From assembly GCA_021775835.1 (NCBI GenBank), contig JAJFHC010000122.1:1-31044 (forward strand): a stretch of 31,044 bases of DNA, read 5' to 3'. The first letter of the stretch is position 1, and each line of letters starts with the position of its first letter. Below are positions 14,576 to 24,300 of this stretch, piece by piece. Position numbers and translations under genes: made by a program. The notes under the pieces are model-generated. The model saw only the letters and a program-made list of their open reading frames with translations, was not told where the DNA came from and searched no databases. This DNA comes from Hyphomicrobiales bacterium (lineage in GTDB: Bacteria > Pseudomonadota > Alphaproteobacteria > Rhizobiales > JAJFHC01).

Positions 14576-15568
14576 ATGGATCTAACAAAGTACCCACGTG
14601 TTCATCTCGCCCAGTTGCCGACACCCCTGGAACCGCTGAAACGACTGAGCCACGCCCTGGACGGCCCGGATATTTATGTCAAACGGGATGACTGCACCGG
14701 CCTTGCCGGCGGTGGCAACAAGACTCGCAAGCTGGAGTTTCTGGTTGCCGACGCCATCGAACAGGGCGCCGACACGCTGGTGACCGTGGGTGCCACGCAA
14801 TCGAACCATGTTAGGCAATCCATTGCCGCTGCAGCGAAAACCGGACTGCGCATCGAAGTACTTCTGGAGCAACGCATGGAGCGTGACAAAGACTATGCCG
14901 AGAACGGCAACGTCATGCTTGATTATCTCATGGGTGGGGTTGTCCATCATTGCGGCATGGTCGAGGACCTCAACGCCGCCGGCGAGGAGCTGGCCGACAC
15001 GCTTCGCGCCGACGGGCGCAAAGTTTATTCCATTCCCGCCGGCGGCTCATCGGTGGTCGGAAGCCTTGGATACTCAGGTTGTGCGACGGAGATTCTGGCT
15101 CAAGCCAATGACATGGACATGAGAATCGATGCCATCGTGGTTGCCAGCGGCAGCCAGGGCACACAGGCCGGCCTCCTAGTGGGTCTTGCCGACGCGAATG
15201 CAGCCATACCGGTTCACGGCGTGAGTGTCGGCCGAACCCAAGAGGAGCTTGAAGGCAAGGTCTTCGCTCTTGCCACGGACACCGCCACATTCGCTAACGT
15301 CACATCGCCGATTGAACGTGAAACCGTGATCTGCGACGGCAGCTTCGTCGGTGAAGGTTATGGTGAGCCAACCGAGGCGATGATCGAGGCGGTCAGTCTG
15401 TGCGCCCGTCTGGAAGGGCTCCTGCTCGACCCGGTCTATACCGGCAAGGCTATGTCCGGGCTGATCTCGAAAATCCGCACCGGTATCTACACAAAAGGCC
15501 AGACTGTCGTCTTCGTTCACACTGGCGGTCAATCGGCGCTGCACGCCTACCGGACAACTTTTCGGTGA
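14576..15568 (+). CDS. PLP-dependent D-cysteine desulfhydrase / L-cysteate sulfo-lyase-like enzyme
   Basis: The 330-residue fold-type II enzyme has YPRVHLAQLPTPLEPL at the N-terminus, the PLP lysine (about K49) in GGGNKTRKLEFL, TVGATQSNHVRQSIAAAA for phosphate and substrate contacts, and C-terminal LDPVYTGKAMSGL with HTGGQSALHAY. This matches the DcyD/CuyA/ACC-deaminase family. It eliminates sulfide or sulfite (or deaminates) with release of pyruvate and ammonia, and sequence alone does not choose between D-cysteine, L-cysteate and ACC. ATG 14576 has AGAGGTG 5 bases upstream. The MaoC-like gene follows in the same direction after 122 bases. Confidence 0.87.
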   Translation: MDLTKYPRVHLAQLPTPLEPLKRLSHALDGPDIYVKRDDCTGLAGGGNKTRKLEFLVADAIEQGADTLVTVGATQSNHVRQSIAAAAKTGLRIEVLLEQRMERDKDYAENGNVMLDYLMGGVVHHCGMVEDLNAAGEELADTLRADGRKVYSIPAGGSSVVGSLGYSGCATEILAQANDMDMRIDAIVVASGSQGTQAGLLVGLADANAAIPVHGVSVGRTQEELEGKVFALATDTATFANVTSPIERETVICDGSFVGEGYGEPTEAMIEAVSLCARLEGLLLDPVYTGKAMSGLISKIRTGIYTKGQTVVFVHTGGQSALHAYRTTFR

Positions 15569-15690
15569 AATCAAGAACGGGAAGCGGTCGTGGCGCGGCT
15601 GGTGCAACAAATTTGTTGACCGGCCCGTCTTACCGACCAATTGTTCATGCTGATGAATTCGGTCCTTCCCCGGAGCCTGCGAAGCCTTTC

Positions 15691-16551
15691 ATGAACTCCG
15701 CCATGGATATAGATCACCTGCGCAGCTGGGTCGGGCGGACAATGTCCGCAACCGATGCAATCGACCTCAGGCCGGTCCGCGCGCTGGCTGCAACACTGGA
15801 CCGGAGCCCGGACTCCCTTGCCCAGGGGCAAGCGCTGCCGAACGCCTGGCACTGGCTGTTTTTCCACGATGTGCAAAGGCAGAGCGATCTGGGCCGAGAC
15901 GGTCATCCGGCCGTTGGCGGGTTTCTGCCGCCGGTCACCCTGCCCCGGCGAATGTGGGCGGGCGGACGCCTGGAGATCGGCCACCCCCTGACGATCGGTG
16001 AAACTGTTACGAAAACCTCGACGATCCTGTCAGTCGATGCCAAAGCCGGCCGTAGCGGCGCCCTTGTCTTTGTGACGGTTCGCCATGATTTCCAGGGCGA
16101 CCGGGGCGGCGCGATGGTCGAGGAGCACGATATCGTCTATCGCGACATCCCGGGCGAAGGCGATGCAAAGCCTGACCCAAAAACCCCTCGCGAAGAGCCG
16201 CAATGGACACAGACCCATACGCCAACATCGGTTCAGCTGTTTCGCTACTCGGCACTCACCTTCAACGGCCACCGGATTCACTACGATCTCGATTTCTGCC
16301 GTAAGGAAGAAGGCTACGATGGGCTTGTGGTCCATGGCCCGCTGATCGCCACGAACCTGCTCGGCCTTGTGCACGACAACCTGCCTGACAGGACTGTCAG
16401 CCGGTTTGAGTTCAAGGCGATCAGTCCACTGTTCGACACCGCACCCTATTCGATCTGTGGCCGGGCGGACGATGATCAGGCCACGATGTGGGCGACCAAT
16501 ATGGGTGGAGAACTTGCAATGACCGCGAAAGCGGAACTGCGTGATGCCTGA
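15691..16551 (+). CDS. MaoC-like acyl-CoA hydratase (itaconyl/mesaconyl-CoA hydratase type)
   Basis: The 286-residue protein belongs to the double-hotdog group with a FAS1-like dehydratase N-terminal half (WHWLFFHDVQRQSDLGRDGH, GGFLPPVTLPRRMWAGG, RSGALVFVTVRHDF, EEHDIVYR). The catalytic hydratase half contains FRYSALTFNGHRIHYDLDF, in which the Asp/His region of hydratase-2 enzymes is recognisable. It hydrates or dehydrates a short branched or dicarboxylic acyl-CoA in the cytoplasm. The start is ATG 15691, with ATG 15703 as alternative; both have weak ribosome-binding sites. Its stop overlaps the start of the MmgE/PrpD gene, so the two are translationally coupled. The exact substrate is inferred. 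Confidence 0.85.
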   Translation: MNSAMDIDHLRSWVGRTMSATDAIDLRPVRALAATLDRSPDSLAQGQALPNAWHWLFFHDVQRQSDLGRDGHPAVGGFLPPVTLPRRMWAGGRLEIGHPLTIGETVTKTSTILSVDAKAGRSGALVFVTVRHDFQGDRGGAMVEEHDIVYRDIPGEGDAKPDPKTPREEPQWTQTHTPTSVQLFRYSALTFNGHRIHYDLDFCRKEEGYDGLVVHGPLIATNLLGLVHDNLPDRTVSRFEFKAISPLFDTAPYSICGRADDDQATMWATNMGGELAMTAKAELRDA

Positions 16552-17950
16552 CGCCTCGAACAATGACGTGCGCGGCAACGCTCTCGATCTCTTTGGCGAC
16601 TGGGTGGCCCAACCCTGGCCAGACTTCTCCTCGGTCTCAACGACGCTCGCCACAAACGCATTTATCGATACCGTCGCCTGCATGATCGCGGGTGCCGGGG
16701 AACCGGTTTCCAAAAAAACCGCACGCGCCCTTGCGGCATGGCGAAGCGGAGGCTCGACGCTGGTCACCGGCGGGCAGGACAGTCCGCCCAACGCAGCCCT
16801 GGTCAATGCCACTGCCGGTCATGCCCTTGATTATGACGATTTCGACGCTCCTTCCGTCAGCCATCCCAGTGTGTGCCTGGTGCCCGCCATCCTGGCACTC
16901 GGGGAAGAGATTTCGGCCAGCGGTCGCACCTGTGTCGAGGCCTATATCATTGGGCATGAAGTTATGGACCGCATCGGACTACTGATAAACCCGGTGCATT
17001 ACGATATCGGCTGGCATGCAACATCGACGCTCGGAAGCCTTGGAGCCGCAGCGGCCTGCGCGCGCCTGCTTGGGCTTTCGGCCGAGCAAAGCCTGCACGC
17101 CGTCGCCATGAGCACGAGCATGGCCGGTGGACTCAAGGCACAATTCGGCTCCGACACGAAACCGCTGCATGCCGGTCTTGCTGCGAGAAACGGGGTGCTT
17201 GCCGCCCGGCTTGCGGCGGAGGGACTGACGGCATCGGGCACGGCTCTTCTGGGACCGCAGAGCATTGTCGACCTGTTCGCCAAGGGCGTGCCGATTCAAG
17301 CTACCAGGATGATTGAGCGCCTGGGCAATCCAACCGCCCTGGAGGAGTATGGTCTGTTTGTAAAACGCTACCCTTGCTGCGGCTATCTCAGCCGACCGCT
17401 TGACGGCGTTCTGTCCCTGCGGCGAGACCATAACCTCAGCCCGGAAGACATCGACCGTGTGACCCTGGACATGCCGCCGCGCAATGGCGGAATCCTTGGC
17501 TTCCGGTTTCCCAGGACACCGAACGAGGCAAGGTTCAGTGCAACATACTGCACGGCGGTCGCTCTGTGCGACGGCGAAGTGACGCTTCGCGCGTTTGCGC
17601 CGAACGCCCTCGCAAACCCAGAATACACAGCCCTCATCGACCGCATCGACCTGAGCTTGCGGGACCACAGCATCAGCGAGGAGGATCTGTCGCCGGACGA
17701 TCCCGATCACGTGACGATAAAGCTCAAGGGCGGCCGGTCCGTTCGAGCCACCGTGGCGGTCGCCGAAGGGTCCCCATCAAAACCGCTCGACCGGGCGGCC
17801 TTGTTTCTCAAACTCGATACTTGTGTGGAAGACCGGATCGATGGGGCACAACTGCAGATACTACGCCGGACACTGGGCGGGTTGCTTGAACTTGAGGACG
17901 TCGGGGAATTAGCCAGGTTGATGCCAATCCGTACCGATGACACAACCTAG
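16544..17950 (+). CDS. MmgE/PrpD family protein
   Basis: The protein has about 468 residues and the family hallmarks: TLATNAFIDTVACMIAGAGEP at the N-terminus, GHALDYDDFDAPSVSHPS, GHEVMDRIGL, GWHATSTLGSLGAAAACARLLGL, GLKAQFGSDTKPLHAGLAARNGVLAA and KRYPCCGYLSRPLDGVL. Relatives include 2-methylcitrate dehydratase (PrpD), aconitate decarboxylases and immune-responsive-gene-1 proteins, so it probably acts on a branched tricarboxylate or similar acid. The lack of prpB and prpC nearby argues against the methylcitrate cycle here. It overlaps the upstream hydratase by 8 bases; ATG 16544 or GTG 16541 are the start options. It converges on the DUF6065 gene with 18 bases between. Confidence 0.88.
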   Translation: MPDASNNDVRGNALDLFGDWVAQPWPDFSSVSTTLATNAFIDTVACMIAGAGEPVSKKTARALAAWRSGGSTLVTGGQDSPPNAALVNATAGHALDYDDFDAPSVSHPSVCLVPAILALGEEISASGRTCVEAYIIGHEVMDRIGLLINPVHYDIGWHATSTLGSLGAAAACARLLGLSAEQSLHAVAMSTSMAGGLKAQFGSDTKPLHAGLAARNGVLAARLAAEGLTASGTALLGPQSIVDLFAKGVPIQATRMIERLGNPTALEEYGLFVKRYPCCGYLSRPLDGVLSLRRDHNLSPEDIDRVTLDMPPRNGGILGFRFPRTPNEARFSATYCTAVALCDGEVTLRAFAPNALANPEYTALIDRIDLSLRDHSISEEDLSPDDPDHVTIKLKGGRSVRATVAVAEGSPSKPLDRAALFLKLDTCVEDRIDGAQLQILRRTLGGLLELEDVGELARLMPIRTDDTT

Positions 17951-17968
17951 TATCGCCCGAGCGGCAGG

Positions 17969-19198
17969 TTACTGCTGTCGGAAGCGCCGGAGCCTCACCT
18001 TGGTTCGATGAGGCGGGTCGATATCCACGCCTTCTTCCGGGCCGCGGAAGTAATTCCGCTGCCATTTCTGTTTCCGGGCCTCTGATCCTTCAACCTTGAG
18101 GTCAGCATTGAAGGCATTCCTGCTCTCACGGTAAGTCCGGAATGCTTCTGCCAGTTCAGGTTTCTCGTCAATCGGCCGGTATTTTGGATCGAACCGTTCA
18201 ACCAGCCCTCTGGGCACCGGGTGGATCAGGCAAAACGGTTCGTCCTTCTGGAACCGCACGGGAAAATTGGGCGTGGTCATCAGCCAGTTCATGGTGAAGG
18301 TGAATTCGAGCCAGTCTGTTTCAATGATCCCCGTCAAGGCATAAGCATGTTTCTTGGGACGGTTGAAGGGGCCCCCGACCCAGAGATCATAGCCTGGTTC
18401 GGTGCGAAACAACCCCCGGACGGAGAATGTCAGAACGCCATTTGCGAAGTGACTCATGGCGAACTGCGGCGCATCCTCGTCATCATGGGCGACGGTTATG
18501 TCTTCGACGCGTGGGCCGCCGTTCCAGATGGCGGTGACACCTGAGGGCGAGAGAAGTTCCCATCCATACGCATTGGCTATGTTGAGAGGCAGGCAGCGGT
18601 ATGCGAACTGCTCGCCGGTGGCATCCATCCACTCCCGGCCCAATGGAGCAGGTTCGATATCAAGCTGCTGTTCCCCTTCCAGAAAGCAATCAAGCTGGAG
18701 AGGGCGTGCGTCTGATGCCTGCCGGTTTGACGACAGCGGGCGAACGACAATCACGGAAAACCGGTCTTCTTTTTCGCCGCCGCGGTGAAGCGACACGTGA
18801 AAGCCGGAAGCGCTCACGAGAGCAATAATGTCCAGCATCCCCTGTTCGGCGTCAGCACCCGCGCCACGATAAAGGAACACGACAGCACCATCAGGTTCCA
18901 GATGTTTGGTGCACCTGTCAAACTCTTCAGAGGCCAGCGTGCCGGAATCCGATGCCAACGGCCATATTGCAACATTGAAGAGGGTCGCCGGGGTATCGCT
19001 TGAATTTTCGGGATCAACACGCGGCAATTTGGATTCGAGAACGCTGACCAGGGGGGAAAGCCGCTGGGCCAGGTCATTGTCGATCTCGGTCAGGCAGACT
19101 TTTGCATTCACCGCGATTTCCGGCAGTTGCATAAGGGTCTCGATCAACGGATCAGGCATAACGGCGTCGCGTGCCGTTTTGTCGTCGTGATCATCCAT
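17969..19198 (-). CDS. DUF6065 protein with an extra N-terminal domain
   Basis: The 409-residue protein has two parts. Residues from about 165 to the end match DUF6065: LDCFLEGEQ, REWMDATGEQFAYRCLPLNIANAYGWE, GVLTFSVRGLFRTEPGYDLWVGGP, ETDWLEFTFTMNWLMT, DEPFCLIHPVPRGLVE. Residues 1-165 are additional. They have a strand-helix-strand layout (EPDGAVVFLYRG, MLDIIALVSASGFHVSL, FSVIVVRP) like the C-terminal half of a class I methyltransferase, but no glycine-rich SAM motif is seen. AGGAGG lies just before ATG 19198. It sits 21 bases behind an aminotransferase gene (same strand), so co-expression is likely. Function is unknown. The methyltransferase resemblance is inference. Confidence 0.8.
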   Translation of the reverse strand: MDDHDDKTARDAVMPDPLIETLMQLPEIAVNAKVCLTEIDNDLAQRLSPLVSVLESKLPRVDPENSSDTPATLFNVAIWPLASDSGTLASEEFDRCTKHLEPDGAVVFLYRGAGADAEQGMLDIIALVSASGFHVSLHRGGEKEDRFSVIVVRPLSSNRQASDARPLQLDCFLEGEQQLDIEPAPLGREWMDATGEQFAYRCLPLNIANAYGWELLSPSGVTAIWNGGPRVEDITVAHDDEDAPQFAMSHFANGVLTFSVRGLFRTEPGYDLWVGGPFNRPKKHAYALTGIIETDWLEFTFTMNWLMTTPNFPVRFQKDEPFCLIHPVPRGLVERFDPKYRPIDEKPELAEAFRTYRESRNAFNADLKVEGSEARKQKWQRNYFRGPEEGVDIDPPHRTKVRLRRFRQQ

Positions 19199-19219
19199 GA
19201 CGCCTCCTACGCAGTAATG

Positions 19220-20416
19220 TTATGCGTGCTTGTCGACCCATCCGACAAGGCGGTCCATGGCATCTTCCAGGCTGTCTTTTGACCGCGCGAAACACAACCG
19301 GAAAAACTGTTCGCCGCCCGGGCCAAATGCTGTTCCCGGCGCCAATCCAACGCCTACATCGTCAATGATTCTCCGTGCGGCAGCAACCGTGTCCTCGATA
19401 CCGTCGATCTGAAAGAACAGGTAAAACGCGCCGTCGGGCTTGTGAAACCGGAACCGGCCGGACTGGCTCATGGCGTCACAGACAAGCTCGCGACCTTCCC
19501 TGGCCCGGGCCACCCCTTCCTCGACGAAGGCGTCTCCTTGAGTGATCGCGGTGTGACAGGCACGCTGATTGAAAGCCGGGACCCCGGATGTGTTGTACTG
19601 CACAAGGTTCTCGATCACCTGGCCAATGGCCCTGGGCGCGATCATCCAGCCGACGCGCCAGCCGGTCATGGCCCAGTTCTTGGAGAATGTGTTGATGCAC
19701 ATGACCTGCTCTTCGACATCGCAGATATCGAGAATGGACGGCGCTCTTCTCGATGCTGCATCGCCTTCAGGGTAATAGTATCGCGCATAGACTTCGTCGG
19801 AGATCAGCCAGATGCCGTGTTTGCGGGCAAAATCGCGAACCGCAATCATCTCATCGAGAGACAAAACCGTTCCCAGAGGATTGCTCGGTGAATTGAGGAA
19901 TATGGCCTTGGTGTTCGGAGTCAGGGCATCGAACAGTCGATCGATATCGAATATCCACTTACCGTTGGCGAAACTCGCTGGCACTTCAACCGGCCGTGCG
20001 CCATTGAGGCGCATGGCGGCAGGGTAGTTGGGCCATGCGGGCGAAGGGACAATGATCTCGTCGCCGCTGCCGGCGAGACACTGGACGGCATTCATAATCG
20101 CCTGCATGCCGGATCCGGTGACAAAGAAATTTTCCACATCGAACGCGCGGCCGTAGAGCTTCTCATGATAGTCGACCAGAGCCTGGCGGAGTTCCGGCAA
20201 GCCACGCTGGTAGGTATAGAACGTCTCGCCCGCCTGCAGAGAAGCATAAGCCGCGTCGCATATGAAACCCGGCGTCGCCAGGTCTCCTTCACCGACCCAC
20301 AGAGGAATGAGACCTTCACGATTACGACCGTAGTTGAATATCTGAATTATTCCGCTTTCCGGTTCGGCCCCGACATTGGAACGCAGAGTTGCGGTCAAAT
20401 TGGACGCTTCGTTCAT
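19220..20416 (-). CDS. Class I/II (fold-type I) PLP aminotransferase
   Basis: The 398-residue enzyme of the aspartate-aminotransferase subgroup has IPLWVGEGDLATPGF at the N-terminus, the GSGMQAIMNAVQ phosphate region, NSPSNP with Asn179, ISDEVYARYYY with Asp207 and Tyr210, and the PLP lysine K246 in TFSKNWAMTGWRVGWM. FRLCFAR near the end supplies the substrate-binding arginine. It transfers an amino group between an amino acid and a 2-oxo acid; donor and acceptor cannot be fixed. ATG 20416 is chosen because GGAG lies 8 bases upstream; a TTG at 20440 extends the frame. It is the first gene of a two-gene unit with the DUF6065 gene. Confidence 0.92.
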   Translation of the reverse strand: MNEASNLTATLRSNVGAEPESGIIQIFNYGRNREGLIPLWVGEGDLATPGFICDAAYASLQAGETFYTYQRGLPELRQALVDYHEKLYGRAFDVENFFVTGSGMQAIMNAVQCLAGSGDEIIVPSPAWPNYPAAMRLNGARPVEVPASFANGKWIFDIDRLFDALTPNTKAIFLNSPSNPLGTVLSLDEMIAVRDFARKHGIWLISDEVYARYYYPEGDAASRRAPSILDICDVEEQVMCINTFSKNWAMTGWRVGWMIAPRAIGQVIENLVQYNTSGVPAFNQRACHTAITQGDAFVEEGVARAREGRELVCDAMSQSGRFRFHKPDGAFYLFFQIDGIEDTVAAARRIIDDVGVGLAPGTAFGPGGEQFFRLCFARSKDSLEDAMDRLVGWVDKHA

Positions 20417-20550
20417 CAAGGGCTCTCCGGCTTCAGACAACTAGGCAATGACGGCTGGAGATGCGCGAAATGGCACACCTTGGTCGCGCGGTGAGCGCAC
20501 CAGTCTGTTCAACGGTGGTTTATATCAATGAAAAGGAACTAATAAAGAAA

Positions 20551-20595
20551 AATGCTCCCGCCATGATCGCAAGCTGATCACCCGGCGGGAGCATT
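20551..20595 (-). terminator. Intrinsic terminator of mscL
   Basis: A perfect 12-bp stem AATGCTCCCGCC/GGCGGGAGCATT has a 21-base loop that can fold further (TGATC/GATCA). Read on the minus strand it is followed by TTTCTTTATT. It begins 45 bases after the mscL stop, in the right orientation to end mscL transcription; readthrough would enter the aminotransferase gene. Confidence 0.85.
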
Positions 20596-20639
20596 GTCAC
20601 GATTGCAGAACGTCCGACACGGGAAGTGCCGGATCGCAC

Positions 20640-21071
20640 TCAGCCCTTCTTGACCAGGGCGTCGCGAATTTCTTCAAGCAGGACTTCAGAGCGAGGCGGT
20701 GCCGCGGGTTCTTCCGGCGCTGCGACTGCTTCCTCTTCCATTTCCTTCTTGACCCGGTTCATGGCCTTGACCAGCAGGAAGACGCAGTACGCGACGATCA
20801 GGAATGTGATGACGGTGTTCAGAAACACACCGATGTTCATCGTCACAGCTCCTGCTTCCTTGGCCGCAGCCAGGCTGTCATAGGTGTCGCCCTTGAGCGT
20901 CAGAAAGACGTTCGTGAAATCGATCCCGCCCATGAGCAAACCGATTGGCGGCATGATAACGTCGGCCACCAGCGACTTGACGATCGTGCCGAAGGCCGCG
21001 CCGATAATGATACCGACGGCCATGTCGATGACATTGCCTTTGACAGCAAACTCTTTGAATTCCTTGAGCAT
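20640..21071 (-). CDS. mscL: Large-conductance mechanosensitive channel MscL
   Basis: The 143-residue protein is MscL from end to end. It has the amphipathic start [20 protein letters not shown], first helix [25 protein letters not shown], periplasmic loop, second helix [21 protein letters not shown], then a charged linker and the bundle-forming [15 protein letters not shown]. It forms a homopentamer in the inner membrane and opens under extreme turgor to release solutes during osmotic downshock. GAGGAA lies before the ATG. It has its own terminator and is divergent from the hybrid kinase with about 250 bases between, so it is monocistronic. Confidence 0.97.
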   Translation of the reverse strand: MLKEFKEFAVKGNVIDMAVGIIIGAAFGTIVKSLVADVIMPPIGLLMGGIDFTNVFLTLKGDTYDSLAAAKEAGAVTMNIGVFLNTVITFLIVAYCVFLLVKAMNRVKKEMEEEAVAAPEEPAAPPRSEVLLEEIRDALVKKG

Positions 21072-21324
21072 AATTTCCTCGATAGAGTTTCAGTTTCCCC
21101 TGATGAAGGCGCGTACGGCTGCCATTCAATGGCACCGTTCTCGACTCAATTCCCGCAATTCCCTCAACGTCACAATACTCTCTTAGACGATGTTGGAAAA
21201 GCATTCCACCGGCACCTCGATTAACCTACGACAGAGGTTCAATGGACAAAGCAGCGTTCCTATGATGATCTGAACGGGAAGTTGGCGCAAAAATGACGCC
21301 AATATTGTCGGGACGGGAAATCAG

Positions 21325-24300
21325 ATGCTCCAGGGCTGGACCGTTTTTCTTGTCGCTCTTGCCTATCTTGGGCTGCTGTTTGCCGTGGCAAGCTACGGCG
21401 ACAAGCTAGCCCTGAAGCGCACGCGCGGCACCGGTCGGCCAATCATCTATGCCCTGTCCCTGGGGGTCTACTGTACGTCGTGGACGTTCTTCGGCAGCGT
21501 CGGTTTGTCGGCCCGGACCGGCCTCGACTTCCTGCCCATCTACATCGGTCCGATCCTGATGATAGGATTGGGCTGGCCGCTTCTGCGGCGCATAGCCACC
21601 TTGAGCAAGACGCATAACATCACGTCGATTGCCGATTTCATCGCGGCACGTTACGGCAAGAATCAGCGGCTTGCGGCCCTGATAACCGTGATCGCCGTCA
21701 TCGGCACGCTGCCCTACATATCGTTGCAACTCAAGGCGGTGTCGTCGTCGCTTTCCACATTGCTGGCAAACGCCGGTGCGTTTTCCGTGGCTGCGGAAGG
21801 GACCCCGGTGTTTGGCGACCTGGCGTTGTACGTGGCGTTGTCCATGGCAGCCTTCTCCATCCTGTTCGGTACGCGCCACATCGATGCAACGGAGCACCAG
21901 GCAGGCCTCATGCTTGCGGTTGCCGCGGAGTCGGTTGTCAAGCTGCTGGCCTTCCTGTGTGTCGGGTTGTTCGTCACGTTCTACATGTTCGACGGGTTTG
22001 CAGACCTGGCACGCCAGGCCGCCGCCGCCCCCGAGATTACAAAGCTGTTTTCCCATGGCATTGAAATCGACCGTTGGGTGACCATGACCCTCCTGGCGTT
22101 TGTCGGGGTTATTCTGCTGCCACGCCAGTTTCACGTGGCTATCGTAGAAAACGACAGTACCGGCGACATCAAGAAGGCCGCCTGGCTGTTTCCGCTCTAC
22201 CTGATCGCCATAAACCTGTTTGTCGTACCCATAGCGGTGGCTGGTTTGCTCACATTCCCGGACGGCAGTGTCAACGGCGATACGTTCGTGCTCGCCCTGC
22301 CGCTCGCCGCCGGCCAGGATCTCGTGACACTTGTTGCCTTTGTCGGCGGACTGTCGGCTGCGACCGCCATGGTCATCGTGGCGTCGGTCGCGTTGAGCAT
22401 CATGGTCTGCAACGACCTGGTCATGCCGATGATCCTGAGGAACCGCACGACCGGCCTGGGATCGAAGGAGGATATGGGCAAGGTCCTGCTCAATATTCGG
22501 CGCACAGCGATCCTGGCCATTCTGGTGCTCGGTTACGTCTGTTATCGCCTGATCAGTGATTCACTGGCGCTGGCGTCGATCGGCCTGATCTCGTTTGCCG
22601 CCATCGCCCAGTTCGCGCCGGCATTGTTCGGCGGGCTGATCTGGAAACGCGCCACGGCCAAGGGCGCCATCGCAGGTGTATCGGCGGGCTTTGCCATCTG
22701 GGCTTACGCCCTTCTTTTTCCCGCATTCGCGGACGCTTCCTGGTTTCCCCAGAGTCTGCTCGAACATGGACCGTTCGGCATAACGCTGCTTAAGCCACAG
22801 GCGATCCTCGGGCTTGAAACCAATGCCCTGACCAACGGCGTTTTCTGGAGCATCTTTCTCAATCTGGCGGCCTACGTGGTGGTGTCACTGGTCACTGTTC
22901 CCCAACCAATCGAACGGGTTCAAGCCAACGCTTTCGTCAATGAAGACCTGCCGTCGGCCACCCAGGGCTTCCGCCTCTGGCGCACCGCGATCCGGGTCGC
23001 CGATCTCAAGGCGACGGTTGCGCGCTATCTTGGCGAACAGCGTACAGAGCGCTCCTTTGCCGAGTTCGCGGTAAGCCGGGACGTCGACCTGCATCCTGAC
23101 ATGGAAGCCGATGTAAGGCTGCTGCGGTTTTCGGAACACTTGCTGGCAAGCGCTGTGGGTGCGGCATCGTCAAGGCTCGTGCTCGCCTTGTTGATGGAGC
23201 GCCACAGTATTCATGCCCGCGGCGCCATGAAACTGCTGGATGACGCTTCAGCGGCCATTCAATACAACCGGGACCTTTTGCAATCGGCCCTCGACCAGGT
23301 GCGCCAGGGCATTGCCGTGTTCGACAAGGACCTGTGCCTCATCTGCTGGAACCGGCAGTTCCGCGTGCTGCTGGGCCTGCCCACAGACCTTGGCAGGGTC
23401 GGCGTGCCGCTCAACGAGGTGCTTCGTTACGGTGCGACGAACGGTGAGTTCGGAGCCGGGCCGGCCGATGAACTGGTTCTGGAGCGCATCGATCGCCTGG
23501 TTGTGCGCATGGAGCCCTACTCGGAATCCATGCACAACACCGGTTCGGTCCTGGAGGTTCGATCGAACACAATGCCCGATGGTGGCGTGGTCGTAACGTT
23601 TACCGACATCACGGAGCGGGTCGAAGCGGCGGAGGCCCTCAAGCGGGCCAACGAAACCCTGGAACGCCGGGTCCAGGAACGCACCGCCGAACTTCTCAAC
23701 CTGAACCGCGAACTGGCTCTGGCCAAAGCAACCGCCGAGGAAGCCAACATCGGCAAGACGCGGTTCCTGGCCGCCGCCAGCCACGACATCCTCCAGCCTC
23801 TCAACGCAGCCCGGCTTTACACCACAAGTCTCGTGGAGCATGGCGACGGCGGTGAAGACGGGCAACTCATTCACAACGTGGACGCATCGCTTGAGGCCGT
23901 CGAAGAGATCCTGAACGCGTTGCTCGACATTTCCAGGCTGGATGCCGGCGCCCTGAAACCGGAGTTTTCAACTTTTGCGGTCGACGATCTCTTCAAGGTT
24001 CTTGAAGTGGAGTTCGGTCCGCTTGCGGAAGAAAAGGGACTGGACCTGAGGTTTGTCCGATGTGGCCGGTCCGTCAAATCGGACCGGCGGCTGATCCGCC
24101 GGGTCCTGCAGAACTTCGTATCCAACGCCATCAAGTACACGAAAGAAGGCAAGGTCCTGATCGGATGCCGTCTGAAAGGCGACGAAGTGCGCATTGAGGT
24201 GCACGACAGCGGCATGGGAATTCCCCATGGCAAGAGGGAGCTTATATTTCAGGAATTCGAACGCCTCGAGGATGCCACGCGAGCGGCACAAGGCCTGGGC

